Shown: piece after piece, positions 6,249 through 6,480 of the stretch
Layout of the letters: every line of letters begins with the position of its first letter
How positions within the stretch are numbered: the stretch's first letter is position 1
NCBI GenBank assembly: GCA_026389255.1
Contig: JAPLIF010000142.1
Coordinates: 1-6,480, forward strand
DNA: 6,480 nucleotides
Direction of reading: 5' to 3'
Origin: Cyanobacteriota bacterium
Lineage (GTDB): Bacteria > Cyanobacteriota > Cyanobacteriia > PCC-6307 > Cyanobiaceae
Notes under the pieces: generated by a model
Told to the model about the DNA's origin: nothing
Database searches by the model: none
What the model saw: the letters and a program-made list of their open reading frames with translations, nothing else
Translations under genes and position numbers: made by a program

Positions 6249-6274
6249 GGTTGGCAAGGGCCTCCCTGGCAACC
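6249..6274 (+). repeat. 26-base hairpin GGTT..AACC
   Basis: GGTT, GC, A and GGG on the left arm pair with CCC, T, GC and AACC on the right, with one bulged G (6253), one A-G mismatch and a CCT loop, giving ten base pairs. A smaller stem, TGCG-TTTGT-CGCA (6236-6248), lies immediately before it. CTCCCTGGC within its right arm (6262-6270) is repeated at 6277-6285. Confidence 0.45.
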
Positions 6275-6322
6275 GGCTCCCTGGCCGAAGGCAGTCAGCG
6301 ATTGAGCATCAATACTCATTGC

Positions 6323-6334
6323 CCTTCCGGAAGG
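6323..6334 (+). promoter_or_regulatory. 12-bp perfect palindrome CCTTCCGGAAGG
   Basis: The palindrome is centred 38 bases before the ATG at 6367, within the probable promoter region. Perfect symmetry without a loop suits a dimeric DNA-binding protein better than an RNA hairpin. The regulator is unknown. Confidence 0.35.
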
Positions 6335-6336
6335 TG

Positions 6337-6366
6337 CTTAAGTAACAAAAATTGAACTTGTGTAAC
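6337..6366 (+). promoter_or_regulatory. 20-base-spaced direct repeat abutting the start codon
   Basis: CTTAAGTAAC (6337-6346) and CTTGTGTAAC (6357-6366) match at 8 of 10 bases and are 20 bases apart, about two helical turns. The second copy touches the ATG and sits where a ribosome site would normally be. They may be operator half-sites. They do not give a clean NtcA (GTA-N8-TAC) match or a convincing cyanobacterial Pho box. Confidence 0.3.
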
Positions 6367-6480
6367 ATGACGTTTCGGCCCGGAGACCTGATCAGCATCA
6401 GCCAAAAACCAGGCACTACCTACCAGGTGGTCAATTTCGACGATTTCTCCGATTGTGTCTGGGTCCGCCGCTGGACCCTG
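6367..6480 (+). CDS. Unrecognised small-protein start (3' end missing)
   Basis: The first 38 codons of an open frame that runs off the window. It reads MTFRPGDLISISQKPGTTYQ, then a strand-like VVNFDD segment and DCVWVRRWTL at 29-38. The alternating hydrophobic pattern, the PGD turn near the start and the aromatic VWVRRW stretch suggest a small beta-rich (SH3-like) fold, but I do not recognise the family and give no function. The ATG is the first ATG after an in-frame stop at 6343-6345, though in-frame TTG codons at 6352 and 6358 are possible. It has no Shine-Dalgarno. Codon use resembles the neighbours, and the preceding AT-rich region suggests it has its own promoter. Confidence 0.6.
   Translation, partial: MTFRPGDLISISQKPGTTYQVVNFDDFSDCVWVRRWTL

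Larger units (their letters stand above)
6173..6366 (+). promoter_or_regulatory. Structured 194-base intergenic region
   Basis: No gene is credible here on either strand. It contains a row of short stem-loops, a 12-bp palindrome and, in its last 65 bases, a shift to AT-rich sequence where the promoter of the next gene should lie. No stem is followed by a T run, so no standard terminator for the phosphoesterase is visible on the + strand. Confidence 0.5.

Noticed and set aside
5111..6319. 402-codon open frame on the minus strand opposite the phosphoesterase
   Set aside because: It is antisense to the peroxiredoxin end and the whole phosphoesterase, and has no recognisable motifs. Its extension into the intergenic region is not supported by a start site.
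6337..6366. Pho box or NtcA site before the last gene
   Set aside because: CTTAAGTA only loosely resembles the cyanobacterial Pho box and the second repeat is at 20 rather than 11 bases. No GTA-N8-TAC is present.

Overview
This window is a stretch of GC-rich bacterial chromosome with every recognisable gene on the + strand. Four things point to a cyanobacterium of the Synechococcus/Cyanobium/Prochlorococcus lineage: a cyanobacterial-looking HtpG, a bL28 protein of 78 residues, a HisZ whose N-terminus matches my memory of picocyanobacterial HisZ, and a small di-cluster ferredoxin beside hisZ. The high GC, visible as C/G at most third codon positions, suggests a Cyanobium-like or other GC-rich Synechococcus rather than a low-GC Prochlorococcus. 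The lineage call rests on remembered family sequences and gene order, not on a search.

Layout. Positions 1-750 hold the 3' part of an inositol-monophosphatase-family gene. Ten bases later comes hisZ (761-1945), then a small ferredoxin (1974-2201). These three are tightly packed and look like one operon, closed by an 11-bp stem-loop with a short T tract (2203-2245). htpG (2351-4306, GTG start) follows as its own unit, then rpmB (4377-4613). Next is a peroxiredoxin of the PrxQ/BCP family (up to 5252), whose stop overlaps the start of a purple-acid-phosphatase-like metallophosphoesterase (5249-6172) by four bases. A structured, gene-free stretch (6173-6366) precedes the first 38 codons of an unrecognised protein (6367-6480).

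Functionally the left part is biosynthetic: HisZ is the regulatory subunit for the first step of histidine synthesis, and the neighbouring IMPase-like phosphatase is a candidate for the histidinol-phosphate phosphatase step. The middle is proteostasis and translation (Hsp90, bL28). The right part is a likely two-gene unit of exported proteins, a thiol peroxidase and a phosphoesterase, both with twin-arginine-like N-termini.

The most notable point is that the peroxiredoxin's export signal is split between two reading frames. A well-placed ATG at 4645 with an upstream purine-rich site encodes a twin-arginine-like start and hydrophobic core in one frame, while the signal-peptidase site and the whole enzyme lie in another. 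This means a one-base loss (real or a sequencing error) or a switch to the GTG at 4659. I see no mobile element, CRISPR array, tRNA, rRNA or clearly novel multi-gene system.
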